Shown here: positions 23,652-34,692 of the stretch, piece after piece
Layout: every line of letters starts with the position of its first letter
Numbering within the stretch: the stretch's first letter is position 1
NCBI RefSeq assembly: GCF_003086295.3
Contig: NC_092046.1
Coordinates: 103,271,363-103,335,362 of the forward strand
DNA: 64,000 nucleotides
Reading direction: 5' to 3'
DNA from: Arachis hypogaea
Lineage: Eukaryota; Streptophyta; Magnoliopsida; Fabales; Fabaceae
Program-made: the position numbers and the translations under genes
The notes under the pieces: model-generated
The model's database searches: none
Seen by the model: the letters and a program-made list of their open reading frames with translations, nothing else
What the model was told of the DNA's origin: nothing

Positions 23652-24905
23652 AAGAAATAAAAGATCTCATCATTGGATGCACTCTTTTTCCCGAAAATTT
23701 TTTTTAATGAGGTACCAAGTTGAGACTCAGACAATCCCATATGTATATATTTGCACTTTTCCTTTAAATAAAATATATTTTAGATATTCTACAAAGATTC
23801 CAAGACGCATTAATCTGAAGCATTCATCGTCTGATTATAAAGCAACAGATCGACAGAAAGTGAAAAATAATTTCACTGCACGATCACGATAAAGACAAAC
23901 CGTCCGATAACGGTGAAAACGCGATTCACCCAAAGGACGATCTAGAGATGACAACCACTTTCTACAAAGCGGCAAAGATGAACACAGAATAATGTAAGAA
24001 GTTATCGAAAGTGATCTAACAAGAACCTGACGAGGTCTTACAGATCGCTAAAATAATAACTTAAAGACTAGTCGAACATTAAGAAGTCGAACCAAGTCAA
24101 ACCAAGTTATAAGTAAACCCTGGAAAGAGGTCTGGCCAACCCTATTAAAGAGGATTACTTTAACTTAGAAGGGCCCGACATAACAAAGTCAGCCCAAAAC
24201 GAAAAGTTATCAAAGTAGTCCCTGAAAGAGACCCGACAAAGGTCCAAGAAAGAGGATTACGAAGTAACTTAGAAGAGATCGACACAAAGAAGTCGGTCTC
24301 CTACAACAAAAAGTTATAAAAGTAATCCCTGAAAGAGACCTGACAAAGGTCCAAGAAAGAGGATTACAAAGTAACTTAGAAGAGATCGACACAAAGAAGT
24401 CGGTCTCCTACAACGGAAAGTTATAAAAGTAATCCCTGAAAGAGACCTGACAAAGGTCCAAGAAAGAGGATTACGAAGTAACTTAGAAGAGATCGACACA
24501 AAGAAGTCGGTCTCCCACAAATCGGTTATAAAAGAAATCTCTAAAAGAGACCTGACCAAGGTCCAAAAAGGAAGATTACTTTAAATACTTAAAAGATCGA
24601 CATCGGTCGACTACTTGGAAAAAGACAAAGAAGTCGGGCATGGATCGTTAAAACGGATCCACACATCAACAATAAACCGGTTCAAAAAAGCTAACCAAAC
24701 AAGCCCTAAAAAAAAAAAGCCAAGACAGGCGCAAGCAAATGTGACGTAAAAGCCTCAGGGTCAAACCCAAAAGCTCAGAAGCTATTCATTGTGTTTTTAA
24801 ATAATATTGCTAAACAAGCAACCAGAAAGAGTGTCAACAGAATAAACCAAAGAGTTTTAAAGCCCACAAGCCGGGCCAACTACAAAAATATCCAACATAA
24901 ATCAG
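23652..24905. other. Linker of C between pol and antisense ORF, with tandem repeats
   Basis: No ORF. Between about 24140 and 24600 a unit of roughly 108 bp recurs four to five times, with GGTCCAAGAAAGAGGATTAC near 24240, 24350 and 24457. It carries the same AATCCC...GGATTA and GGTCTC elements as the repeat in D. The rest (23652-24140, 24600-24905) is A-rich and unassigned. Confidence 0.75.
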
Positions 24906-26832
24906 CTAAAGGTTAGAAGGCTTCTTAGCAGCATCAGTCTGAGGAGAAGGAGGGCGAGCCTGGAGAGGAACAGCATCCACAGTACCATCGTCCCGGTGTA
25001 AAATCTGACAGTCAAAATCAGAAGCGAGAGGGTCGACCTTGGCAGGAGGAATAGTAGGCGCTGACATCTTGGCAGAAGACACAGGGAGGGGATCGACCTC
25101 ATCATCATCATCCCCATCATCAGGAACAATCTTGCCATCCCTGACAATGTTGTCTAAGCTAAAGGGAGTGAGATCGGCCTCGGGAGCAATAACCCGAACT
25201 TTCTCCTTCAAGTTCTCGTAAGCAGCAGTCACGCTGCCAACGAGATGACTTTGGAGCTCAGAATAATCTTCCCGGACATTGTCGAGCTCCCCCCTCAGAC
25301 GCAACATCTCCCGATAGGATGTAACGTAACTATCCTTGTGCATCATGGCTGTGTCCTCAGCCAACCTCAAAGAAGCTGCCAGTGATTGAGAACTCGCCTT
25401 CTCGTTCTCTAAGTCCTTCTCCAGCTTGGCTACCTTTATCTCAAGTTCCTCCTTCAACTCCTTCATCCGATCAAACTCTTGTTTTGCCTCCTCCATAAAC
25501 GCTTTAGTGGCATGGAGAGGGAGATTCTGAGCAGTCCGATATATGGCGGCCGCCATATACGCTATCTTTACGTGATTTCGGGCCATAAATTCCAAGTGAT
25601 GGAGGATGGACACATCATCCGTAGAGAGGGAGCCATAGGGACCGATTTGCTGATCCACAAACTCAATGGCATTGAATTCAGGAGCATCGAGGTCAAAGGG
25701 CTCGGCTGTTTTTTGTTTTTTATTGGGAGGAGCAACAGATGGAGCGACAGAAGTAGGGTGAGGATCCACCAAACGGACTCGGGGTGTAGGGACCACCTTC
25801 TTCACCCGAGGAGAACTCGGGACTGATGGCTTCTCGCGCATTTGGGAGGACCCCTCCCCAGCCGCCTTGGCCGCAATATTCCTAGCAGCAGTCGCCCTCT
25901 GCGCCCTCTTAAAAGCTTTCATAGCTTCATTATTCTTCATTGCCTCTGCAAATAAAACAGAAAATTCAGCTACAAGTCGGACAAGTCGGAAAAGGCAGCT
26001 ACAAGCAACATAAACAAGATAATAAAAGAAACACAAAGATACCCAGTTCAGTTTGAAGAAGAGAAGGATTGGTCAGAAATTTCTTTGTGTCAAGATGGGG
26101 AGGTTGACCCCAGCGTTCTTCCAAGATATTAATAAAGGCTCGCTCAGCCTCATCCAACATTTCCCACGAATACCTGGAGATCCTCACGTCTTTTTGCCAT
26201 TCCAAGGGAAAAACAAGTTCGTCATTCTCATCCAGAAAAAAGGGCCGAGCTCCTTCAACAGCTCGGACCTTGAAAAAGTAGTTTTTAAAATCACGGAACG
26301 ACTCGTCAAACATGGAAAAAACCTTCTTTCCCTGGGTAGAACGAAAGGAGACCCAAGCTGACTTCTTTTTTACCACACCGGGCTTAGTCAAGACAAACAG
26401 ATAGAAAAAGAGAGATTGGGAAACAGGAATACCAAAACCATTGCACAATAATTGGAAAATTTTAATAAAACCCCAGGAATTGGGGTGAAGTTGAGAAGGG
26501 GCAACATTATAGGACCATAACAGATCGGTTTCAAATGGAGTAAAAGGAAGGGTGATACCCAGCGGACCGAAGAAAAAATCATAAACATAAAAGAAGGGGC
26601 GATCATCAACAACCCGAGTAGAAAAGCAGACTCTCTTGTCAGAAGAGGGAGGGACAAGTTCATAGTTCTTCTCATCACCAGAATTACTACAGACACTATG
26701 AAACTGCCTAAGCTGAGCACAAATTTCAGAATCAACCAGCGAGACACACATGAGAACCATGGAGTCCACCCAATCGGCCATACCCGCGGGAACCTGGGAA
26801 GGCATCTCTACAACGTTATTTCGGGAAGACAT
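24906..26832 (-). CDS. Antisense accessory ORF of C, two exons, putative gypsy-type transposon protein
   Basis: Exon 1 is 26832-26043 (ATG, MSSRNNVVEMPSQ) and exon 2 is 25945-24906; splicing of a 97-nt GT-AG intron keeps the frame and gives 609 residues. The N-terminal half contains PNSWGFIKIFQLLCNGFGI and resembles the plant domain called putative gypsy-type transposon protein (Transposase_28, from memory). Exon 2 has a basic Ala/Lys-rich start, a coiled coil (MKELKEELEIKVAKLEKDLE) and an acidic tail. It runs opposite to gag-pol, as described for extra ORFs of Tat elements. Its role is unknown. The frame is intact although gag-pol is broken. Confidence 0.8.
25946..26042 (-). other. Predicted intron in the antisense ORF of C
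   Basis: On the minus strand the donor is CTGG|GTATCTTTG and the acceptor TTTTATTTGCAG|AGGCAATG, with a T-rich body. Without splicing, exon 1 runs into a stop 13 codons after the junction. Joining gives ...TEL-EAMKNNEAMK in frame. It is a typical short plant intron. Confidence 0.82.
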
Positions 26833-27953
26833 GAGGTCAACTAAATCCTACAAAAAGAAAAGAAGAATGGATTACTTAAAAACATCTCAGACAGGGGGCA
26901 AAACATCTCAACGGGCGGATAACCAAAAAAGGTAAAACCCCAAGACTCAAGACAAAAAGTCTTGGGGCATTCCTTGGAGGCAGTAAACAAGCAAGGTCTT
27001 TAAGTTATTTCTACAGCCTACAGCCCAGCACTCATCAAAATAAAACCCAGGAAGAAAACAAAGGAAGCAAAACCGCAAAAGGTCCACCCTTCTACAATTT
27101 ATCAGGAGAAAGCACTATTTCTACAGTTTATCAGAAATTCCAAAAAGGGACAAGCGGAAAAACAGCAAAGGCGCAAACTTTTTCAAAAATCAAGTAAAAA
27201 ATCATCAGCAAAGAACAAGCACTAACATCGAACATACCAAATAGAGATCATCAAAGACATAACCTTTTTTCAGAATCAAACAAAGTCATCATTTCAAAGC
27301 TTCAAATACAAAAGCATTCACAAACATGCAAAGTTCTGAAAGTATCGAGCAACAGATGGAGAAACTACAAGACACACAGTGATCAGCAAAAAAGACGAAA
27401 AGATCCAAACTTTCTCAAAACAAACACAAAAAGGGTGTAGAGGAAGGAAGAAAGAAGAGTCAAACCTGCGAAATGAGAGAAAACTGCGAAGAAAAGCAGG
27501 GAAGCAGAAAGCAAGAGCCAGAATCACCCCTTCTCCCACGAAAAAGCAAAGTGACAAAGCAACGTCGCTAGGCAAAAATGCGAAACTGCAAACCCCAGGT
27601 AGAAGCTTCAGAAAAATCAAAAAGGTCGAAAGCGAGAGAATAAAAAAAAGAAATATGAAGAAGTTACGAAAAGGGTGAAGGAGAGAAACCGTTTCTTGAG
27701 TACAAAATTCAAAAATAGAGAAGTTAGGGGAAACGGGGCAATTAAATGTCAATTAAATGCGGATATTAAAACCGCTCGCATTCCCAAAAAAGCGCTAATA
27801 CAAAAGCGCGCGCTTTTAGAGGAAAAACGTTCTACATTCAAAAGTTTCTACAAAAGGAAGAAATCGACAAAATGCTTGAGTTTGGCTTCGTCAGAGAAGG
27901 ACCGAAGTCAAAGACTCGACCTCAACAAAAAGACCGAGCTCAAGCAGGGGCAC
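26833..27953 (-). promoter_or_regulatory. Upstream region of the antisense ORF of C
   Basis: About 1.1 kb between the antisense ORF start and the 3' LTR, A/G-rich on the plus strand. No coding content is convincing. At 27735-27762 the minus strand reads CCGCATTTAATTGACATTTA followed by ATTGCCCC, closely resembling a motif upstream of the extra ORF of copia element F (51752-51779). It probably contains promoter and 5' UTR of the antisense transcript. Confidence 0.5.
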
Positions 27954-28495
27954 TGTTCATACCCTGGGTCGAGCTACCCGACCTGGGATGATTGGCGACA
28001 AAGCGACCGACCTCTTCAGGTCAGGCTACCCGACCTCTTCTCAAAGAGGTCAGCCAAACCAACAGGAGAGCCCAATAAAGGGCCCAAATAGAGGAACGCG
28101 ACCTAAATCCAAAGGCAATCCAAGCCTATAGAGATAAAGGCGGTTCCCTTGAAGATAAGCTGACTTCACCCAAAATAAAGATAAGATAAGATAAGATAAC
28201 TAACTTATCTTATCAGAAAGGTCAGCCCCATCTACTATAAATACACTGGAGCACCAGGTATAACTCATACTCTGATTCTACATAACACCTGTTTAATACC
28301 CATGCTAACTTAAGTATCGGAGTCTCTTGCAGGTACCCCCCACCCTTCGGTGATAGAGGATTAGCAGCACGTTCAGTCCAAACAAGTCGGACGCACTAGC
28401 TCCGGCCGCCATTCACCAGCCGGACACATCGGTTCCGACCAGCGCAAAAGATCTCGTCCGAGATCGACCTACCATTTCAGGTAACCCCCAGAACA
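27954..28495 (+). repeat. 3' LTR of C (542 bp)
   Basis: TGTTCATACCCTGGG to CCCCAGAACA. It includes the roughly 130-bp segment missing from the 5' LTR, with one TATAAATA (28236-28243) and a shorter GATAA microsatellite. The base run before it, AAGCAGGGGCAC, is the likely plus-strand primer. The right flank is copia sequence. Confidence 0.93.
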
Positions 28496-28631
28496 GTACT
28501 TAACAATAAAGAAAACCTTGGAAAATTTGATCCAAAATCCTATGAAGGAATGTTTGTTGGATACTCCACTACTAGCAAGGCTTATAGAATTTATCTCAAA
28601 GAGCATAGGATCATAGAGGAATCCATACCAA
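28496..28631 (+). pseudogene. Copia integrase C-terminal fragment
   Basis: This 136-bp piece matches 49402-49537 of element F with few differences and encodes the same region (ENLGKFDPKSYEGMFVGYST type). The match begins exactly at the C LTR end and stops abruptly near 28631. It is the remains of an F-family element that was a target of the right half of C. Confidence 0.9.
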
Positions 28632-29348
28632 GAATGCACAGAACATCATACCAACATCATTCAGCAAAGCAAATTACATTCATCTGTATCGGATAATCAA
28701 GAATGGAGCATTTATTAGGCTTAGAATCCTCTAACCACAACCTAGCTACCTAACCACATACATTTCTATCTAACCTAACAAACAGAATTGGTCAACTAAT
28801 CTAACTAACATTAACAAACACAATTAATTAAAAAGACAGCAAACAGAGCAGTGGTGAGGCAGGGGAATCTAAAGGGAGAGTAGAGGAGGCAACCGAAAAA
28901 TGGAAGGGAAGGGAGGAGGAAGTACAGGGCCGCCCAGATGGCGGTGACTCGGCAGCTTGCTGTGGTACAGAGAGAGTGTCGGAGAGCAGGGTGAGTAGAG
29001 AGTAGCACAGAGAAGAAAGAGAAGAAATGCAGTGATGAGAAAGGGAGAAAAGGGAAGAAAAGGTATTGGTGGTGATGACTGGTGGTGGTTGAAAGGAGGT
29101 ACGTCGGCGGCAAATGAGGCCGTGGTGGAGCTAGGTGACAGGGAAGAGAAAACGAGCGGAGAAGGAAAGAGGGGGCAAGGAAGAGAAGGGAGGGGGAAAA
29201 AGAAGGGGGGACGGCGGCAATTAGTCGCCGGAAGAGTAGCCGACAGCGATGGTGGCGATGGGGTCTGCAACTTTGGGGGCGGTGGTTATGAGGGGAGTGG
29301 AGGATGGGGAGACGAAGAGAGAACTGAACATTGGTTATGATTTTGAAT
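28632..29348. other. Unassigned purine-rich stretch, possibly part of element H
   Basis: The left part is AT-rich; 28860-29340 is G/A-rich on the plus strand. Minus-strand ORFs here are Pro/Ser/Phe low-complexity readings of that composition and I do not count them as genes. It may be the outer LTR of H, but I could not find its ends. Confidence 0.4.
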
Positions 29349-29690
29349 CCACGCGTACGCGTCCTATACGCGTGCGCGTGGGTGGGTGGAAAGATAATGG
29401 ACGCGTAAGCGTCATGTACGCTTAGGCGTGGATGGAGAGAGTGCGCGTCGACGCGTACGCATGCTGTACGCGTACTCGTGGAATGAGACTTGCGCTAGAA
29501 GCACAATGTTTGCACCACATTCGCGCAACTCTCGGGTAGAAATATGGGTGCTGTGTTAACGCATCTACGCTTATGCGTGGATGGAAGCTTGTGCCACACA
29601 CCCAGTGTTTGCACCATGTTCGCATAACTCTCAGGTCAGATGTATGGATCTTCGCCCACCTATCGACACGTACGGGTACGCGTGCCTGCC
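29349..29690. repeat. GC-rich ACGCGT palindromes
   Basis: CCACGCGTACGCGT (29349-29362) pairs with ACGCGTGCGCGTGG (29368-29381) around a 5-bp centre; ACGCGTAAGCGT (29401-29412) pairs with ACGCTTAGGCGT (29418-29429); a third, less perfect unit is at 29450-29480, with decayed relatives near 29560 and 29665. The layout resembles the U3 palindromes of B, E and G but with a different core. It is also rich in CpG. Confidence 0.75.
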
Positions 29691-30139
29691 CCGCCCCCCC
29701 GGCCCCTTTTTTTTTTGAAATACAAAAATAGCTTAAACTCCTCCTAACACTTCCTACAACTCAAAACCAACTAAAATGCCAAATTATGGTTTTTGATAAA
29801 TGTCAAATGCAAAACAAACATAACTTTCACTTCAAGCAACTAACAACCAAAGCGTTAAAACAAGACTATTTGAAGAGGAAAACTACCTACAATGGTAACT
29901 CAAATCACTTATTGACCAAATCTATGAGAGAATGGAAACAGTTTACCATGGTGGGGTATCTCCTACCTAGCACTTTGAGTTTAAGTCCCTATCAAGGTGG
30001 CTTGTGTTTTTACTCATCTTTGAATCTCCAAGGATCCTTGCTCCTCAAATGGTTGACAGAAATTCCAACCATCTTCATCAAATTTTGGGTGAAGTTCTAC
30101 CCAAGATAGGAGTTCCCAAAGTTGGTCTTCAAAGTGCGA
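29691..30139. other. Non-coding part of H
   Basis: Begins with homopolymer runs (C then T, 29690-29720), then AT-rich sequence without a supported ORF. In H sense it lies downstream of the acidic ORF. Confidence 0.4.
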
Positions 30140-31669
30140 TCAAGGATCCCATATCTTATTTTCGCACCCGTCCTCAAGTTGATTGCCATAGTTCTTCCAT
30201 CCGGGTGGTTGACACGTAGAATTCTCCTTAGCATACCAGACCTTCTTCTTAGACCTACACAAATTTGCATTCATCCAATCATGGTGCTTACACCTTGAAG
30301 CTTCGACCTTAATGAGCCTAATGCCAAACTTCCAACCACTACACAACTCCCTCTTACCATTAACTCCATAAAGAGCTCTAAGTTGCCCATCCGTTTCAAT
30401 CAAGCCGTATTCAAGTGAGAAAGTGAAGCTTAAGGGTAAGAATTTCACCCACTTGAATGTTGTGTTGGATGGTGACTTAGGAAGGGGCATCTTCAATGGT
30501 TCTTCAAGCACTATTCCCTTATGCTCTTCGTTGGTTGTTTCCACCTCTTGACAACTTCTTTGAATTTCTTCTTGCTTGTCAACTTCTTCCAAATCCTCCT
30601 CATCCTCAATCAAATCAAACTTTGGAGGTTGTGTGAAATCTACTTCAATATCAACTTCACATCCAATGGAGGAGTCTTCAACGAGGTCACCAATATCATT
30701 TGGCATTGAGTTATCTTCCATAGCTTCAATTCCATATTCCATAGGAGAGGATTCAATTTTAGATAAAAATTCATTGATGATTGAATCCATGTCTTGATCA
30801 ACCTCCTCATGTTCTTCAATCTTGATATGCATGGGAGGTTGTTGAGACTCCCATGGTGGTTCCGCATCTCCCAAATCTTTAACCACTTCTTCCTTTTCTT
30901 CGACAATCATAGGTTTCTCCAATTGTTCCAATACAAAACCCAGCTCCTCCTTCTCCAATGGATTTTCCAATCTCTTCTGTATGCTTTTCTCTTCTTTTGA
31001 TCCTTCACATGTGGCTACGGAAGCACCTTGAGTGTTCAAGCATTGGTAGGCAAAAGTATGCACTACCTTGGTCAAGTTAGTCACAAACTCTAGTGTGTTC
31101 CTTTACATATCCGCTTGTCCTTGAAGTAGAAAAGTGAGAGAATCATCCATTGGGGCTTGGGGTGGATAAGAGGGTTCATCACCTTGGAGAAAGGGTTCAT
31201 AGTAGGAAGGTGGTTCTTCTTGGTAAGGGTATGGAGATGGTGTGTGTCAAGGTGGTTGTCGGTAGTAATCATGATGGGATTGTGGTGGTTCTAAAGGTTC
31301 TTGCTCATAATGGTCATAAGGATGATGTAGGGGTGATTGGTTATATGATGGATAAGGGTCATATGAAGGTGTTTGGTAAAGAAAAGCTTGTGAGTATGGT
31401 TGAGGTTCATGTTGAGGATAAGATTCATAGGCATATGATGGTGGTAATTGATTGTCACAAAAAGAGTCACCATAGCCATTGAATTGACATGTATTAGGAT
31501 GGAAATTATACCTATACGTAACCGGAGGTTGTTGCCAAGAAGAGTGATCAATTCCTTGAGGCTCCTCCCATATTTGATGGTTCCATCCTTGATACATGTT
31601 GTCATTGAAGTTCACATTTCCTACAACACAATTAGAACCAAACTCAAAGCCAAGAGGGTGAGAATTCAT
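30140..31669 (-). pseudogene. Uncharacterised acidic ORF of putative non-autonomous element H
   Basis: ATG at 31669 opens MNSHPLGFEFGSN, followed by a Tyr/Pro/Gln/His-rich stretch to 31247, a frame break with stops near 31100-31250, and a long open piece (31084-30140) that is Glu/Asp-rich and ends with a Cys/Trp-containing segment (ELCSGWKFGIRLIKVEASRC). No gag, protease or polymerase motif is visible. It starts about 110 nt downstream of a primer-site-like sequence on the same strand, so it sits where gag should be. It could be a captured gene in a large retrotransposon derivative. Function unknown. Confidence 0.55.
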
Positions 31670-31783
31670 AGTGGAAGCAAAACAAACTAACTAAGTCCTA
31701 AAGTTAACAAAAACTAACAAACAAGAAAAAGACAAACATATTCACATATATACAATAACCAATAACAAGGCACACAATTGCAA

Positions 31784-31800
31784 TCCCCGGCAACGGTGCC
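31784..31800 (-). other. Primer-binding-site-like sequence of H (tRNA-Asp)
   Basis: The plus strand TCCCCGGCAACGGTGCC is the complement of GGCACCGTTGCCGGGGA, one mismatch from the tRNA-Asp match. It touches the LTR at 31801 without a spacer. The LTR on its right is in the opposite sense to that implied by this site. Confidence 0.75.
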
Positions 31801-32580
31801 TGATGAGCGGATAATTTATACGCTTTTTGGCATTCTTTTTAAGTAGTTTTTAGTATGATTTAGTTAGTTTTTAGTATGTTTTTATTAGTTTTTAAATAAA
31901 AATCACATTTCTGGACTTTACTATGAGTTTGTGTGTTTTTCTGTGATTTCAGGTAATTTCTAGTTGAAATTGAGGGACCTGAGCAAAAATCTGATTCAGA
32001 GGCTGAAAAGGACTGCAGATGCTGTTGGATTCTGACCTCCCTACACTCGAAATGGATTTTCTGGAGATACAAAAACCCAATTGGCACGCTCTTAATTGCG
32101 TTGGAAAGTAGACATCTAGGGCTTTCCATCAATATATAATAGTCTATACTTTTCTCGAGTTTTGACGACGCAAACTGGTGTTCAAATGCCAACTTCCTGC
32201 CCTATTTTGGAGTTAAACGCCAGAAACATGCTACAACCTGGCGTTTAACTCCAAAAAGAGTCTCTACACATGAAAGCTCAATGCTCAGCCCAAGCACACA
32301 CTAAGTGGGCCCCGGATGTGGATTTCTGCATCATTTACTCATTTCTGTAAACCCTAGTTACTAGTTTATTATAAAAACTACTTTTAGTGATTTATTTCAC
32401 ATCTTTTGATCATCTTTTGAATAATTTTATGTTCATTGATCACGTTTAGGGGGCTGGTCATTCGGCCATGCCTGGACCTTCATCACTTATGTATTTTTAA
32501 CAGTAGAGTTTCTACACACCATAGATTAAGGTGTGGAGCTCTGCTGTTCCTCATGAATTAATGCAAAGTATTATTGTTTT
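31801..32580 (+). mobile_element. Plus-sense LTR part of the A/G family, cut by copia F
   Basis: It begins TGATGAGCGGATAATTTATA and is alignable with the reverse complement of the G LTR (56632 backwards), including CTGGACTTTACTATGAG and GCGTTGGAAAGTAGACATC. A hairpin GGAGTTAAACGCCAG...CTGGCGTTTAACTCC lies at 32209-32252, 120 bp before TATAAAAA (32370-32377). It ends at 32580 where F starts (flank GTTTT); the rest should lie beyond F and G, outside the window. Confidence 0.85.
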
Positions 32581-32624
32581 TGATGAGTTTGGAAAACTCT
32601 GAAATAACATTTGTGATGACTACT

Positions 32625-34655
32625 TGATGCACGGAAACTTGTCCTTTAACAAATCTCCCTTGGCAAGTATACCGAATTGTCGTCAAGTAAAAACTCACAA
32701 TAGAGTGAGGTCGAATCCCACAGGGATTGATTGGTCAAGCAACTTTAATTGGAAGAATATTCTAGTTGAGCTAAGCAGAAATTGGGCTAAGAATTGCAGG
32801 AAATTAAATGGTGGGAAAGTAAATTGCAGAAAATAAATGACGGAAGGTAAATTGCAGAATCTTAAATGAGGAAGGGGAGTTTAGCATGAAAGTAAATAGC
32901 AGAAAGTAAAGAGAATGGGTAAGATCAAGTTCATTTTCATCTCTTCCTCAATCAATGCATTCATTGATCTCCTTGGCAATCTTAAGTGATTGAATTCCAA
33001 TTCCTTGGTAATTCAATCTCTCAAATCATATCAATAGCCAATTCCTTGGTCTAATTGCTCATGAGAAGAGATGAAGTGTGGTCACTGATTATACTACATG
33101 TATTTCCAAATCAAAGTATTGGGAGGATTATATGTCACCATATCCGCCCAAACCCTAATTTGGTCCAACATGAGAAAACAATTCTAGCATGATCTCTCCA
33201 TTCCTCTTCCAAGGTTCAGAAGAGATCCAAGTATGAATAGCTTCTTTTCCAAGATAACTACTCAATTGGATAAAGATTGAAAGCTTTCTAGTAAAATCAA
33301 GAGAAAAGAGAGAAGAAGGATAATGAAAACTATTATTGATCCATCAAATTACAACAGAGCTCCCTAACCCAATGTAAGGGGTTTAGTTATTCATAGCTCT
33401 GGGAAATGAAAGCAAAGATGGAGAGTACATTCTGAAAGTTAAACTAGAAGTGCAGAGAAAGTAAAATACAGAGAGTAATTCTAAGAATGCCAAAAAGCTC
33501 TCTTCTAATTCAAAACTACCCCTATATATACTACTCTTCTGATCTTCTAGTTGGTTCTTCAAGTCTTGGATATGGGCCTTTGGATCTTGAGTTTGAAGCA
33601 GTTATCCTCTTCAATGGGCTTAGCTTTACTTGCAGAGAGAAAGTGTGAAGCAGGCAGGGACTTTAGTTTAGGACGTTAGTGGCGTTAACGTTAAGTGATA
33701 GTGTGGCTTCGAGAACGTTAGTGACAATCACCTTTTTTACTAATGTTCCTAACCCAGGGATGATCTACGTTAACTTCAACGTTAGTGGCACCAACGTGAC
33801 CACTAATGTTGCCTCTTGGTCCTTCGCACACGTTATTGGGACTTACCTTTTCCAATAACGTTGAGAGTCCTCCCTTCCCCCAACGTTAGAGTTCACGTTA
33901 GTGTGGCTAACGTGACCTTTAACGTAGGCTTGCCAAATCTTCGAGAACGTTAGTGACACTAACCTTTGTCACTAACGTTCCAAAACGCCCCTACTTCCCA
34001 CGTTAGAGTTCACGTTAACTAGGTTAACGTGGCTTCTAACGTGGTAGTGATAGCCATCTCCAACGTTAGTGACAAAGGTGGGTGTCACTAACGTTGGCGA
34101 TTCTTTGCTCCCTCCACGTTAGAGTCCACGTTAACTAAGTTAACGTGGCAACTAACGTGGCTCAAAGTGGCTTAGTCCAACGTTAGTGACAAAGGTAAGT
34201 GGCACTAACGTTGGCCATTCTTTTGCTTCCCCACGTTAGAGTCCACGTTAACTTAGTTAACGTGACTCTTAACGTGGGCTATGATGGGTTCGAGGACGTT
34301 ATTGGTGATTACTTTTCTCATTAACGTTGCAAGCTAGCTCCCTTTCCACGTTAGTGGTCACGTTTGTTAGACTAACGTGGTTGTTAACGTGGTTCTTCCT
34401 TGCTTCCTTTGTCCTGAAATCAAGCAGTAGAGTGCATCAAAGTTCTAATCGAAGTCATGAGACATGCATCATCCAATTTGTCATTTAATTCATGCATAAT
34501 TCTCATGAAATCATGTAAAGTACACAATGTTTGGTTGAATCAAGATGTAAGTGAAATTCTACCCAAAACTTGCTTATTTCCTAAGAAAATCCATGAAACT
34601 ACCCTAAAACAGTAAAGAAAAGGTCAGTGAAACTGGCCAAAATACCCTGGCATCA
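32625..34655 (-). repeat. 3' LTR of E (2031 bp)
   Basis: Same ends as the 5' LTR. It lacks a segment of about 60 bp near 32927 (AGAAATGGGGAGTTCATTGG present at 40979) and some palindrome units. The TATA-like TATATATA is at 33523-33530; the conserved U5 block is at 32650-32731. Confidence 0.93.
33671..34392. repeat. Palindrome array of the E 3' LTR, about twelve hairpins
   Basis: Two types alternate. Simple: CCAACGTTAGTGAC...GTCACTAACGTTGG (34060-34097, 34177-34214, also 33944-33980). Compound: CCACGTTAGAGTCC, inner ACGTTAACTAAGTTAACGT, then ACTAACGTGG (34114-34160, 34231-34277, 33999-34044). The simple-compound pair repeats every 117 bp. The array lies about 140 bp upstream of TATATATA. Confidence 0.92.
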
Positions 34656-34656
34656 C

Positions 34657-34692
34657 AACACCAAACTTAAAGCTTGCTTGTCCCTAAGCAAG
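34657..34692 (-). promoter_or_regulatory. Polypurine-junction module of E
   Basis: AACACCAAACTTA (34657-34669) and the hairpin CTTGCTT-GTCCCT-AAGCAAG (34673-34692), as in B, immediately inside the 3' LTR. Confidence 0.7.

Larger units (their letters stand above)
5905..28495 (+). mobile_element. C: Tat-lineage Ty3/gypsy retrotransposon, split by element B
   Basis: The element has LTRs at 5905-6327 and 27954-28495, both TGTTCATACC...GAACA, a tRNA-Asp primer site, gag-protease (6368-8191), pol continuing at 20350-23651, a linker, and a spliced antisense ORF (24906-26832). Removing B and its 5-bp duplication gives about 10.4 kb. The two flanks do not match (GCAAA left, GTACT right): the left side is pol of D and the right side is copia integrase. 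The outer ends therefore come from different insertion sites or the copy is recombinant. Stops and frameshifts make it non-autonomous. Confidence 0.9.

Noticed and set aside
27318..27752. 144-residue minus-strand ORF rich in Phe/Leu, like a membrane protein
   Set aside because: Lies in the A/G-rich leader of the antisense ORF; hydrophobicity follows from base composition.
28811..29270. Two minus-strand Pro/Ser/Phe-rich ORFs of 100 and 133 residues
   Set aside because: Low-complexity products of a purine-rich strand, no motif, overlapping each other in different frames.
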